NCBI GenBank assembly: GCA_037447655.1
Contig: JBBHKE010002980.1
Location: 117,768 to 181,767 of the forward strand
Direction: 5' to 3'
DNA length: 64,000 nt
DNA from: Zygnema cylindricum
Lineage: Eukaryota; Streptophyta; Zygnematophyceae; Zygnematales; Zygnemataceae
Shown piece after piece: positions 54,779 to 64,000 of the stretch. A program made the position numbers and the translations under genes. A model generated the notes under the pieces. It was not told where the DNA came from, did not search any database, and saw only the letters and a list, made by a program, of their open reading frames with translations. The first letter of the stretch is position 1; each line of letters opens with the position of its first letter.

Positions 54779-57700
54779 GTTTGTGACTTTCTGACCTTTT
54801 TTTTATGCCGAACGTACAACGCGCAGTCTCGATTTTCAGATGCCTATGCTTAAACTGAGTATATATGCTGAGTTAGAGACTGCAGCGTAGTAATTTGGTT
54901 GTAGCGTTAGATTTACTTGGTCGACATTGAAAGTGAGAGAACATGAATAGTGGAGCATATGTTATTTGTCTGAGAGAGAGAGAGAGAGTCATGGCTGCTT
55001 TGAACAGAATCAGCAGGAGCAGACGCAGATTGGAGCGGGAAATATATTGAGGACTCGGCAAGCGTCTCGGAGGTGAAGAGTTACAGACAACCTAATTTGC
55101 TCTTTGCTTGCTTTACCTATTATGTCTGGTTCCTTTTGGTATGGAAAAAATGGAGCAATAGGGCTCTGCAAAAGGAGATAGTTGAAGAGCACAGCTACAG
55201 GAAATTTAGAGCTTTGTTTGGCAAAGCAATTTTGCATTTTAGTTTAGAAATCTTAGGTTAGGAATCTTACGACTGATAGGTTCTGGACGGGCTCGAGGAT
55301 GTTTAGTGAGCTGGCAGCCGCAATTTCTAATTCCCATCAAAGGAATTCCGGCCATGGAGGCACTTTTGGACGGATGGACAATGTCAATGACGTGTCATTG
55401 GTGGCGAACCCGTGGCTTGGCGAGAATGGAGGAGTTGGAGGCGTCAATGTTAAACTCAGGTAGTTTCTTAATGCAACTTTATGTGAAAATTTCACAAATG
55501 AGATTATGGGGAAATTGTACAAGCCAGGTAGTTGACGTTGCTGGCCAGTAATCATAGCTATCATACAGTAAACTGTCTGCGCCGTAGTTTTCTGTATGAT
55601 TACTATGATTACCGGCCAGTAATGCCGTATAATTACCTTATTACTGACGTTACTGGCCAGTAATTGCAGTTATTGTACAGTGAAGTGTACATTTTTCTGT
55701 ACAATTACTGCGGTCACTGGCCAGTAATGCCAGTAATTGTCTGTGTAATACCCTGTGAGCTTGATATCCAGTATTGTAATGGCAAACCAGCATTGAATTT
55801 GTCTGATGACAGCTACTTAATCACTTAAAAAAATGTACATATGGGCCCGTATGGACAGATAGAATACTTGTGTGATTAAGTGACGCAGGGAAAAAAAAGA
55901 GTTAAAGGAGGAGTTACATTTGTATCTTTGTAGAGTGTCACGAAGAAGGTGTAGTAGCACAGAAAGCTTTTTGACAGCGAAATGAATTAGGTCATTGGTA
56001 ATGGGTCCGCAATTTTAATTTTTTATCAGAACTTGAAACTCGCGATGTTCGTCAAGGAATCATCAACGACAAGAGTAGAATTTGGAAAGAGATGAAAGAG
56101 ACTTCCATAGTTTTAACGTGTGAGGTATTGCTTGTTGGTCTCGTGGCCTGAAATCAATTTGGTAGAGTCCGTTTGACTGTGTTTTATGCTGCAATCGTAA
56201 GGGATTAAAAGAAAATTTTATAGCTCAGTAGCATGGAGGGAGAGGACAGGTAGGGCTCACTATTAGTTGGTAGTGAGAACCCGCAAATCGATGCTTGGGA
56301 TTGCCGTGGTTTTCAAGGAAGATGAAAGGAAGTTGAAGATTTTCCTGGTAGCGATTTCAGAAACTTTGAGGGAGCATGAAAAGTGGCCGGGTTTTTAGTT
56401 TTAATAAAGAAGAGGGGCTGCTTCATTCCTTTGAATGAAAGCAATCATTTGCAAACAAAGAGTAATGAGGCTGGAAAATCACTTATCAGCTCCTACATTC
56501 GTAGATACTTGGAGCAGTTCTGCAGTTGTATACTTGTAGCACAAAACACCTGAAACTCCCTTTGTCCTTTTGTGTGTTTGTGGAGTTTTGCAGCGATGGC
56601 CCAAAGTTGGATGGGAATAAACCATTTCAACCCCTTTCTTCTTCAAGTCTCCTGGCTGCGGTATGCTCTGGCCTTCCTTTAAATGATGACTACAGTATTT
56701 CTGTCCACATCCATCGTACTGTCTGCAAAAACTGAGCAACGCAATCATTTCATGATAAATGTGACACTGATGGAGAATTTTTACAGCTGATGTAAATGCA
56801 GAATGCACATCTTACTTGTCCATGCCAGTGCTTGTTTTCGTCATAATATGGAGTCGGTAAGAGACGTATTGCTGCTTAGGAGTCTGTTCAAAGAAATGCC
56901 AAGCAGGAGAAAGAATGTTAACCCTGGTAATTTTGGGTCATCCAGAAGTTCGAGCATCTTGGCTGCACTTATATTTTTTTATCACCGTCCCTTTTCCGTT
57001 TCACCCAATCAATTGACAGAAATGACATTGGGGAATATGCAGGCTAATCTCCTTCAACAAACACGCTCTTCCCCTATGACTCGAAGTCGATCGTCAGAAT
57101 TGCGGTTTGTCTATCTGCTCCATGCTTCACTGTTTCTAGATGTTGATTATGTCGCACAGAGGTCTTGGCGTTTCAGTACCTAAAAATGCGGGTTTTTCTG
57201 TATAGTGGTTAAATACTTATTGTATGATACCGGTATAATACGTGTTTATACAAATTATTATTTACAAATCTTTAGGTCGACGCTAAACTTACGTTTTCTA
57301 GAAGTCATTCTTACTTCAAGCAGAGTTGGCCTTACTAATGTCAAAAGCTGACCTGGTATGGCAGAGGGAGCCTGATGTTAATAAAATAATATGTTACTAA
57401 TGTTGAATTCATGATTCCAGTAGTCCTTATTTAGGCAAGACACTCTATTTAGGTGTGTTGAATGCCGTCCCTCTATTTCACTTTTTGTTTAACCTCGATT
57501 TCACCCTAGAATAGTGTTGAAATGTCCAACAAAAACCTTCCACCCACTAGAGGTTTCCAGTTCTGATTCTGTTGTTGTGCATTTTAATCACTTTTTTAAC
57601 TAATGCAGAAGTAAAATACTTACTATACAGGCAAATTTTGCACTTAAACCTCTATACTTTTTTTTTGCGCATAATATGGGCACACAAAACCACATTCTTG

Positions 57701-60700
57701 AACTATGCCTCGATCCTCGTTTCACTTTTTTCACCTCTTTGGTTGCCGACTTTTTTTTGTTTTATTTCTCTGCAGATGAAAAAAAGCACTAATTACGATA
57801 CTGTTGTTGTAATTTTTCCCACTTCTTTTGTTTTTTACTCTGCAGACGCCTTCTTGTGCAGCATGGTTTGGGCAGCAGTAGTACTGACAACCTCGTCCAT
57901 CGCCTTACCTCCTCCCCTAATGCTCATAACGAGCTCGGGGCGGCACTTATGGGATGGAGGACTCCTCCTCTTCCGGGAAACAGTGGGAATCTCACAGTGG
58001 GAGGGGGGCCCTCTATGAACATTGGAGGAATAGGGAGCAATAATGGGGGAGGGAGGAGCTCACCACTTTCTGCAAATAACACCTCAAGGTCATCCCCTGT
58101 TTTGACAACGGGAGTAGGAATGCACGGTGGAACTGGAGGAGGAGGTGGAGGAGGAGGTGGAGGAGGAGGTGGAGGAGGAGGAGGAGGAGGAGGAGGAGGA
58201 GGAGGAGGAGGACGAGGAGGAGGAGGAGGAGGAGGAGGAGGGACTCCTCCTTTGTCAGGTTCTGGAGGAAATACACCCACTCCAGTTCCTGGAGGGACAC
58301 CTCGGGCAGCGAGAGCACCCGGAAGTGTTTCTGCAGTTGTTAGTATGCTCAAAGGGTAAGCATTAAGCTTTTTTTTTTTTTAGTTTTTTTGGGTGTTTGG
58401 GCGATGTTTGGATGCTTTCAGAGGGTTTATGTATTTTAATGCTACATTTATTTCTGTAGTTGCCAAAGCTAGTATGCTGCATCTAGTGATTTGCAGTGTC
58501 CATTTTTTGCTCAATTTTCTGCGATACGCTTCAGATCAGTATTGTAGTGCCAAAATTTTATCAGTGTATCTTGCTGCTCCTTTTTACGATACAGTATTCG
58601 TACTGCAATACTCTTGTAATAGTATGTAAAGTACAGTTTGCGTGCGTGTTATAGATTTTACAGGGGAGTTTATTATACATTACAACAATCAGAGAAATCT
58701 CTAAAGCTGAACTTATATAACTGAACCCTAAAATTCCTAGTAACCGGTATTTGGGACTGGTTTAGGTCAGGATCTTTTTGACTCTCTTATGTTTGGACTT
58801 TGAGCGTCCACCGTTTTATTAACCTTCATTCAACGGAAGGGAATCTGATTGTTAGGCTCTTCTATTATCTGTTGGGTGTCCACTGTTGGATAAACCTTTA
58901 TCCAATGGAAAGACACCGTTTTATGGTTAAGGGCAATAGTAAAATCTGAACGAACTATGTTTTTCTTAATTTGTTTTACTTTTTTTTTCGTAATATTTTT
59001 ATTTTTAAGGAGACGGCGGCCGGATGGAAATTGTATCGCGCAATTAGTTGTACTTATGAATTCTGGTTGCTACTTTGGAATGTCCCTATGTAATTATTGC
59101 AGGGGCATCTATTTGTATCGTACATCCACTACGTTTTTTTTTTTTTTTTTTTTGGTTTTTTTTTTTTTTTTTTTATTTTATTTTGTTTTTTTTTTTTTTT
59201 TTTTTAGGTCAGTATCAAATATCACAGACTATTTCTGCTCCTGTATGAATATCGTAGTTTTTTCCTCGATGTTTATCACTATTTGCATCGTATTGAATTT
59301 GGTGCAATGTATCGTAGATCGTCTTGAGAAGCCCCTTTCACATATGCTATTGATATACGCCACATCAGTTCGTTTTCTATTGAGGGGATTTTCTAGGTGA
59401 ATCCCAAAGCCTGCCATTATTTCCAGTTTACTTGTCCACTTCTTTTTTCCTGTCTCCCATCTTCCTTTCTAACTGCTTCGTCAACCCTAAATTCCTCTCC
59501 CCATCCTTCACCCTCTTCATCCTCCCTCCTCCTTCCCACCTTTCTTTCTAACTCTTGTCCCCTGTCCCCGCCCTCTCTCTCTCTCCTTCCCCCCAGGAGC
59601 ATCGAACGGAAAAAGCAACAGAGTGCCAAACAACCTATCGGAACTGTTTCAGACGTATCTACCCCTTTAAACACCCAACAACTAAGACAAGAAGACAGGC
59701 AACCTCGTATACTGGTACAAGTCCAGCAACCTCTCTCCCGTCTATCCCAAGTCTCTACGCTAAATTCCCCTCTCTCCCAACAAGATGTGGTACAAAACGA
59801 GAGAGCTTCGCCTTCTAGTATGACTGGGGCTCCAAGTCCTCAAGACTCCCCCAGGGCCTCCGAGGGAAGTCAAGGGGCTTTTCATATGCCCTCTAATCGA
59901 AGACATTCAGGAGGTTTACTTAGTTCTAAACACAGTTTACCCTCACATTCAGGCTCAGGAGAGGATCAGCCTTCTTCTAAAAGAGCTGCCTTAGGAGGCT
60001 CGGCGTCGATGGGAGGAGGAGGAGGAGGAGGAGGAGGGAGTGCTGGAAAGTCAGCAACGGCAGGGAATCAGGGTACAAGAAACCTAAACCGTCTTGAACC
60101 GTTTTTGTTGGGTTTGACGGGGGACCGAAAGTTTTTGACTGGTTTTATGGTCTATTTACGATAGTTGTATTTGTGCTGATCCGGGCTAGGCACAACAACT
60201 GTTGTTTCTTTTAATCAGGAGTGATAGAATGGAGAACTTTTCTTATTTTTAATCCCTGAAAGAGAAGCCCTAACATTTTTTTTTGAAAAATCCGATACAC
60301 TGTCAGAATCACAACAAAATTATTAAGGAAACTGCTCCGAAATTCCTGTTGGAGCCTGTTAGAATCCCTTAGAAATTTTAACTTTTTGTTTGGAGACGGT
60401 GAATTTTTGTTCACATTGTTGAAGGTCCTTGTGAAAGACTCATATGAGTTAACTTTGGTGGTTTTTGTTCATTGCAGGAAATGACGAAGGAGAAACTCGA
60501 AAGGTGCATACAATTGTTAAACCTTAAACCAAAACCGTTGTATAACAGTCTGGTGGCTAGTGTTGATGAAATTTTGAATATTTATCAAACGAGCACTTCA
60601 TAAAAAACATGTGGTGTTATTGACGAAATTCTGAATAGCCCTACAAAATCTTCAAAAACTCTGAAAATCCAGCTTTTTGTAAACCTGATCGAGCAGTGAT

Positions 60701-63249
60701 TTTCCTCCCAGTTCACAGTTCTCCACTATCTGTGTGATAAATACTATTCATGACCTGAAGTCTGTTTGATGGTCTTGTCAGGTAAAGTAGGGCAATTGTC
60801 TAATGTAAATCCGGAGTTAGGGTGGGATTGATGATGTATACCAAGGACATTTTCTCGAAATTTGGGGTTGAAAATGGATCCTCGATAGGCAACTTCCTCC
60901 CTCTGTCCCTTCCTCTCTCTCTCTCCCTCTTTTTCTCCCTTTTCAGCGATTGGGTTGTTGAAACACCTGAACTTACCAGTCGTTTGTTTGATCACATGTT
61001 CCGGTGGCTCGACTGATCAATGCAATCATTAGTATGGCAGAAATGTATGCGAGAGATTTTTTCTTATTCATCAGTATGAAACCTTTTTTTCTGTTTTTTT
61101 TCAAATGTATGAATGCAATATTTGAGAACAGGAAAAGGCCCTGTATGTTTGAACTTGACTGGAAGTTTTTCTTTGAATGAGGAAGATTAGCTGATGGCAT
61201 TCTTTAGTTTCTGTCTGTTTCTTTTCCCTCCTCCCACAGATGAGTGGTTCCCTTGTGGCGGTCAATCGGCCTGAGGCTCTGATGCGTTCTTCGTCGATGA
61301 CATCACCTGGATCTGGTGAATGTTTCCTCCTTATTTTCCATCTTGCTAACTTGTTTCAGTAATGAAATGCCTCTTTTTGGTTGAATTCACCAAGCTGGTT
61401 CCGGAGACAGTTGTTTTTGGACCCAATGAACCTGTGTGAGTATTTTTACTTTGGTTGTGCTACTTTCTCCCTTGTCCTCTTGGTCTCCCTCTTTTCTACT
61501 GTTTTTACGTTTTCTGGACCGTGACAGTTTCACTCTCATGAATTCGTCCTCATCCTTTTAGGTTTCAACTTGAGCTTTTTAATGATGTCTTTGTGTGTGA
61601 AACTAAATGGTTGAAATGGTAAGGACTCTGATGTTGATTTTCTGTATGGATGAAATTGCAGCAGGAGCAGGCGCAGGACAAACAAGACAATTTCGTGTGG
61701 AGCGTCAACGGAAGTGAGTTTTCAGAAATCTTTTGTGCAGATATTTTTCATATGGTTTCTAATTCCATACCGTAACAACACCCAGGGAACATTTGTTCTT
61801 CCTGCAATATGGTATAACTTTCAATCATGCGTTTTTTTAAACAAGTGTTCATAACAGTAGTTGACACTAGAACACCTACCCCACAGACCCAATCAAAGGA
61901 AATATTGGTTATATCTGAAACTTAGCTGTGAAATATCTCAGTCTAAAAGACATATCAAACATAGTGTAAAATTTTGACACCGTATAAAAAAGCTCTACCT
62001 TTCAGACGAGATATTGTATCAGAGCTTGTTGAAAAACACACCCAACTATGGGTATACAAATGAAAATTTAAGTACCAAAAAAACACATCCAAATGCAATG
62101 AAAATTATATTGAAGATACATGCAACTTTATAGAAAATGCAGGGATTTCGCTGATCTTAGTTTGTCACTGTATCTCATAGACTACTTAAACTTTGGTCAA
62201 ATAGACATTCTCTCCACCTGTTTGTGAGACTACAAATCCAACAAAAAAACTTAAAAACACTCATTATCAAAAAGTATCCGCCTCTAAGAGGGGTTACGTA
62301 AATTCTCCACTATAACATCCTTCTTGGGCATCTGTCCTCAAATGGGCACCTAGGCGTTTTAGTGTTAGAAGTAGTGGATGATAGCAAACCGCCACGTCAT
62401 TCAACTCCAAATTATTTCCCATTCTTTGTTACCAACAAATATTTTATTCTAATGGCTTGATTGCTGTAGTGTGCTACCATTTTTTACGCAGTTATTAAAT
62501 GATATGATTGGTTGTCAGTACATATTCAATGCATTTTTGTTATGATTGCTCTTGATATTGTAGGTCAATGCTAATTGTTTTTCTACACGTTTTTGAGAAG
62601 GTCATTGACTGGTAAGGTTGATGGGCGATTCATCATTTCACCTCTTTGATGTCCTTCCAACAAGGGGCGTATGATTTTTGCATTTGAAACCAATGTCATG
62701 GGATAGAAACATTTGGAAAAGTTGTAAAAATGGGGTCAAATGAAAGAGTCCGATCTTTACCCAATTTCTGAGGCTCTTACAGACTTATGGAAGCCAAGGG
62801 AAGAGGAGTTAATACATCAGCACCAAGTGGAGACCTCCATGCTTTGAAAAAGAAGTGTGAGAGTTTGGAGACTGAAGTGCGCAGTCTTAAGACATTCCAG
62901 AGTTTTATGAACAGGTACGTAATCATCTTCCAATGTTTGGAAGCATTTTCACAGAGTTATTTATTTTGTTAAGTATTGTTCTCCTATTTAAGGCATTGTT
63001 CGGTTATATAGCCCAACTATTGACATCTTTTTTCTTCTTTATGTCTTTTTTTTTGTCCTCTTTCTTCTTCTTCCTTTTTATTTTTTTCTTCCTTCTTCTT
63101 CTTCATTTTTCAGGAAAGATTCTGAGCAAACCACGAAAATCGAGGAGCTCGAAGCCTTGAATTCATCACTGATTGAGGAGAGAGACCAACTCTTGGAGGA
63201 ACTTGCCCGTTATCGAGCCATGGGAGGAGACAGCCTGAATAACGACTAA
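54623..63249 (+). CDS. Host gene, Ser/Gly-rich protein with C-terminal coiled coil
   Basis: Proposed exons: 54623-54778, 55311-55459, 56594-56660, 56880-56926, 57020-57104, 57846-58355, 59597-60072, 60478-60503, 61240-61315, 61662-61713, 62783-62914, 63114-63249 (TAA). All borders are GT-AG, and phases agree from exon 4 to the stop codon. Exons 3 and 4 do not agree in phase, so one border or a small exon there is wrong. The start is uncertain: the frame is open from 54383 (MGYQ), and 54623 is the ATG before SATNASSSSSGG. The product, about 635 residues, is mostly disordered (Ser, Gly, Asn, Gln). It has a Gly run in exon 6 and a charged heptad-rich C-terminus in exons 11-12. I do not recognise the family. 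It may be a nuclear or scaffold protein that dimerises through the coiled coil; that is inference. Confidence 0.75.
55311..57104 (+). CDS. Exons 2-5 of the host gene (tentative region)
   Basis: Exon 2 reads LAAAISNSHQRNSGHGGTFGRMDNVNDVSLVANPWLGENGG and ends CAG|GTAGTT. Exon 3 reads DGPKLDGNKPFQPLSSSSLLAA and ends GCG|GTATGC. Exon 4 reads SLFKEMPSRRKNVNP. Exon 5 reads MTLGNMQANLLQQTRSSPMTRSRSSEL with donor GCG|GTTTGT. The phase is consistent for 1-2-3 and for 4-5-6, but 3 to 4 fails by two bases. Another frame (PQFLIPIKGIPAMEAL from an acceptor at 55317) would keep phase throughout but gives an unlikely Trp/Met/Cys-rich peptide. Confidence 0.5.
55534..55740. repeat. Two tandem fold-back repeats in intron 2
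   Basis: The first stem-loop pairs GGCCAGTAATCATAG (55542) with its near-complement CTATGATTACCGGCC (ending about 55618). The second pairs TGGCCAGTAATTGCAG (about 55650) with CTGCGGTCACTGGCC (about 55710). CTGTAC/GTACAG arms close the loops. The palindrome-like word CTGGCCAGTAAT or a variant occurs four times. Confidence 0.75.
57846..58355 (+). CDS. Exon 6: Ser/Asn/Gly-rich with polyglycine
   Basis: Begins after a TCTGCAG acceptor and reads RLLVQHGLGSSSTDNLVHRLTSSPNAHNELGAALMGW, then RTPPLPGNSGN and GGPSMNIGGIGSNNGGGRSSP. A run of about 26 Gly is interrupted once by Arg, then about nine Gly. It ends TPRAARAPGSVSAVVSMLKG with donor AAAGG|GTAAGC. The DNA of the Gly run (58136-58240) is an almost pure GGA repeat. 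The same DNA gives long Glu, Pro or Leu runs in other frames, which are shadows. Confidence 0.85.
58136..58240 (+). repeat. GGA trinucleotide repeat in exon 6
   Basis: About 105 bp of GGA units with a few GGT and one CGA interruption, encoding the polyglycine run in frame. Length variation would change the protein without shifting frame. Confidence 0.9.
58795..58925. repeat. Diverged direct repeat in intron 6
   Basis: GCGTCCACCGTTTTATTAACC followed by TTCATTCAACGGAAGG is echoed 66 bp later by TGTCCACTGTTGGATAAACC followed by TTTATCCAATGGAAAG. Confidence 0.55.
59132..59206 (+). repeat. Poly-T tract in intron 6
   Basis: About 75 bp of almost pure T, broken by short GG, A and G interruptions, ending TTTTTAG. 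It could act as a polypyrimidine tract, but the acceptor used by the consistent frame is 59596. Confidence 0.7.
59597..60072 (+). CDS. Exon 7: Ser/Gln-rich, probably disordered
   Basis: The acceptor is a pyrimidine-rich CCCCCCAG. It reads SIERKKQQSAKQPIGTVSDVSTPLNTQQLRQED, then VQVQQPLSRLSQVSTLNSPLSQQDVVQNERASPSSM, then APSPQDSPRASEGSQGAF, SNRRHSGGLLSSKHSLPSHSGSGEDQPSSKRAAL and a Gly9 run before SAGKSATAGNQ. The donor is CAGG|GTACAAG. Many Ser-Pro pairs and basic clusters (KKQQSAK, RRHS) would be candidate phosphorylation or nuclear-import sites; this is inference. Confidence 0.85.
60478..61713 (+). CDS. Exons 8-10 of the host gene
   Basis: Exon 8 is a 26-nt micro-exon (NDEGETRK). Exon 9 (61240-61315) reads MSGSLVAVNRPEALMRSSSMTSPGS after CTCCCACAG. 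Exon 10 (61662-61713) reads AGAGAGQTRQFRVERQR and ends AA|GTGAGT. Each junction preserves phase: 60072 leaves G, 60503 ends a codon, 61315 leaves G, 61713 leaves AA. Confidence 0.8.
62783..63249 (+). CDS. Exons 11-12: coiled-coil C-terminus and stop
   Basis: Exon 11 reads LMEAKGRGVNTSAPSGDLHALKKKCESLETEVRSLKTFQSFMN and ends AACAG|GTACGT. Exon 12 begins after a long pyrimidine tract ending CAG and reads KDSEQTTKIEELEALNSSLIEERDQLLEELARYRAMGGDSLNND before TAA at 63247-63249. Leu/Ile/Val at heptad spacing with Glu, Lys and Arg between indicates a coiled coil of about 75 residues. The last exon has no frame break. Confidence 0.9.
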
Positions 63250-64000
63250 ATCCTTTCGCGGATTTTGGTGTCAAAAGTTTTTCGGGTCGGGTTTTCGGGC
63301 TTTGGGTCATTAGAGGAATTGTTCAAAATGGTGAGTCATTCGTTGCCATATTAGAATAAGCAAATAGGCAGGCAGCCCGAGTGCTCTCAAAAGTAGTCAG
63401 GCGACTACCCTATTTTTCTTAATTGTATTTAAACGAGCGTTTTTATTTAAATGGAAGAATTTCGTGCAAGGTTTTTACATGTCGCTTGGTGGGCCTCCGG
63501 TACATGGAGAATATCTCATCAAATAGGCCTAGTTAGTTGGGACACTTGGCTAAAAGATAGCACCGGTTGACATAGCTCTCCTCCTCATTTTTTTCCTTTT
63601 TCGTTGGTGTTAGTGATTTTGTATATTTTGTAGTCTCCATTGTGATATCTTATCAAACAGTGATAGAAGTCTTCGAAAGTTATTATACTAGCATGTACAC
63701 AGGCAAAGCCGACGAGGCTCGAAACTTACGTTTCTATTCGGTTTCGAAGAGCCATAGGCTATATAGCTTCACATCATTCCCAGACAAAATGAGTGTGAGC
63801 CTGGTAGGAGACCATCAATTCTTGCACCTTGTTGATGAAAAAAGCCTAGCAAGATGATTTCGACTCTAGAAAGTTATGCACTTTTAGGTTTTTCGACTAT
63901 AGGTGTCGGTTCGTTTTTTTCTTTTTTGTGGGATAGTATTATGTGTGGATAGTATGTGTGGTTGATTTTGTGGTAAAAAAATTTCGATGTTGGGCATCTC
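63250..64000 (+). other. 3' flank of the host gene
   Basis: Probable 3' UTR followed by intergenic sequence. A 71-codon frame at 63642-63857 has no recognisable motif. I see no clear AATAAA signal; several A/T-rich words could serve as plant-type polyadenylation signals. Confidence 0.4.

Noticed and set aside
56787-56856. Additional exon ending at AGTCG|GTAAGAG
   Set aside because: The donor is good and phase would fit, but it would leave an intron of only 23 nt before exon 4, too short to splice.
57924-58352. Long minus-strand polyproline and polyleucine frames and plus-strand polyglutamate frame
   Set aside because: They are shadows of the GGA repeat in exon 6; the Gly frame alone fits the splice phases.
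63642-63857. 71-codon frame downstream of the host gene
   Set aside because: No motif, no splice context, probably 3' flank.
1-64000. CRISPR array, bacterial operon or rRNA genes
   Set aside because: No regularly spaced short repeats, no ribosome-binding-site-led gene strings and no rRNA-like segments; the window is eukaryotic.

Overview
The window is nuclear eukaryotic DNA, most likely from a streptophyte (land plant or charophyte alga). Three things point that way: degenerate Ty1/copia and Ty3/gypsy retrotransposons of plant type; a primer-binding site matching the anticodon arm of plant-type initiator tRNA-Met; and a host gene with many GT-AG introns. Species cannot be read from the sequence. 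A charophyte such as Chara is only a guess from the recurrent GTACGG-rich repeats. No bacterial genes or CRISPR arrays were seen.

Layout. (1) 1-32.7 kb is a nested pile of LTR retrotransposons. Two minus-strand copia copies (A 1-964, B 2001-6337) share one ~1 kb LTR (LTR-1). After a spacer with a tRNA-like sequence, a TAG-split ORF and a pyrimidine tract comes a related copia (E, 9430-12305). Next is half of a gypsy element (12306-15332, minus) with a solo LTR-1 inserted in its reverse transcriptase. Then a plus-strand copia D (15333-17049 and 23281-23919) is split by a complete minus-strand copia C (17050-23276, two 1011-bp LTRs). The complementary gypsy half lies in plus orientation at 24193-25465. 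Copia G (25466-28772), gypsy F (29660-31757) and a fragment of plus-strand copia H (31796-32705) follow. Every coding region found here is broken.

(2) 32.7-54.3 kb is a bed of short DNA transposons with no recognisable gene. One TA-flanked family (called M here, termini near CACCGCGAATCG) has about a dozen copies, several set end to end with the same 7-bp spacer TACTGTA. Into these are inserted two Harbinger-like families with TTA/TCA/TAA target duplications (Harb-1 GGGTAACCTTCC, Harb-2 GGGTGCGTC). Three hAT-like elements (TAGTGTTGGGTATCG) are also present, one with a perfect 8-bp duplication. One M copy contains two different Harbinger-like elements.

(3) 54.4-63.25 kb holds one plus-strand host gene with about 12 exons. 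Phases agree perfectly from exon 4 through the stop codon at 63249. It encodes a Ser/Gly/Asn-rich protein with a long polyglycine run (GGA repeat) and a C-terminal coiled coil. I do not recognise the family. Its first exon begins within about 350 bp of the transposon bed, and intron 2 carries two tandem fold-back repeats.

The most unusual signals are: a tRNA-like sequence with A and B boxes, antisense in the LTR-1 U3 of several divergent copies; a half-tRNA primer-binding site that overlaps the gag start codon; end-to-end arrays and nesting of the M family; and two complementary gypsy halves in opposite orientation broken at the same codon.
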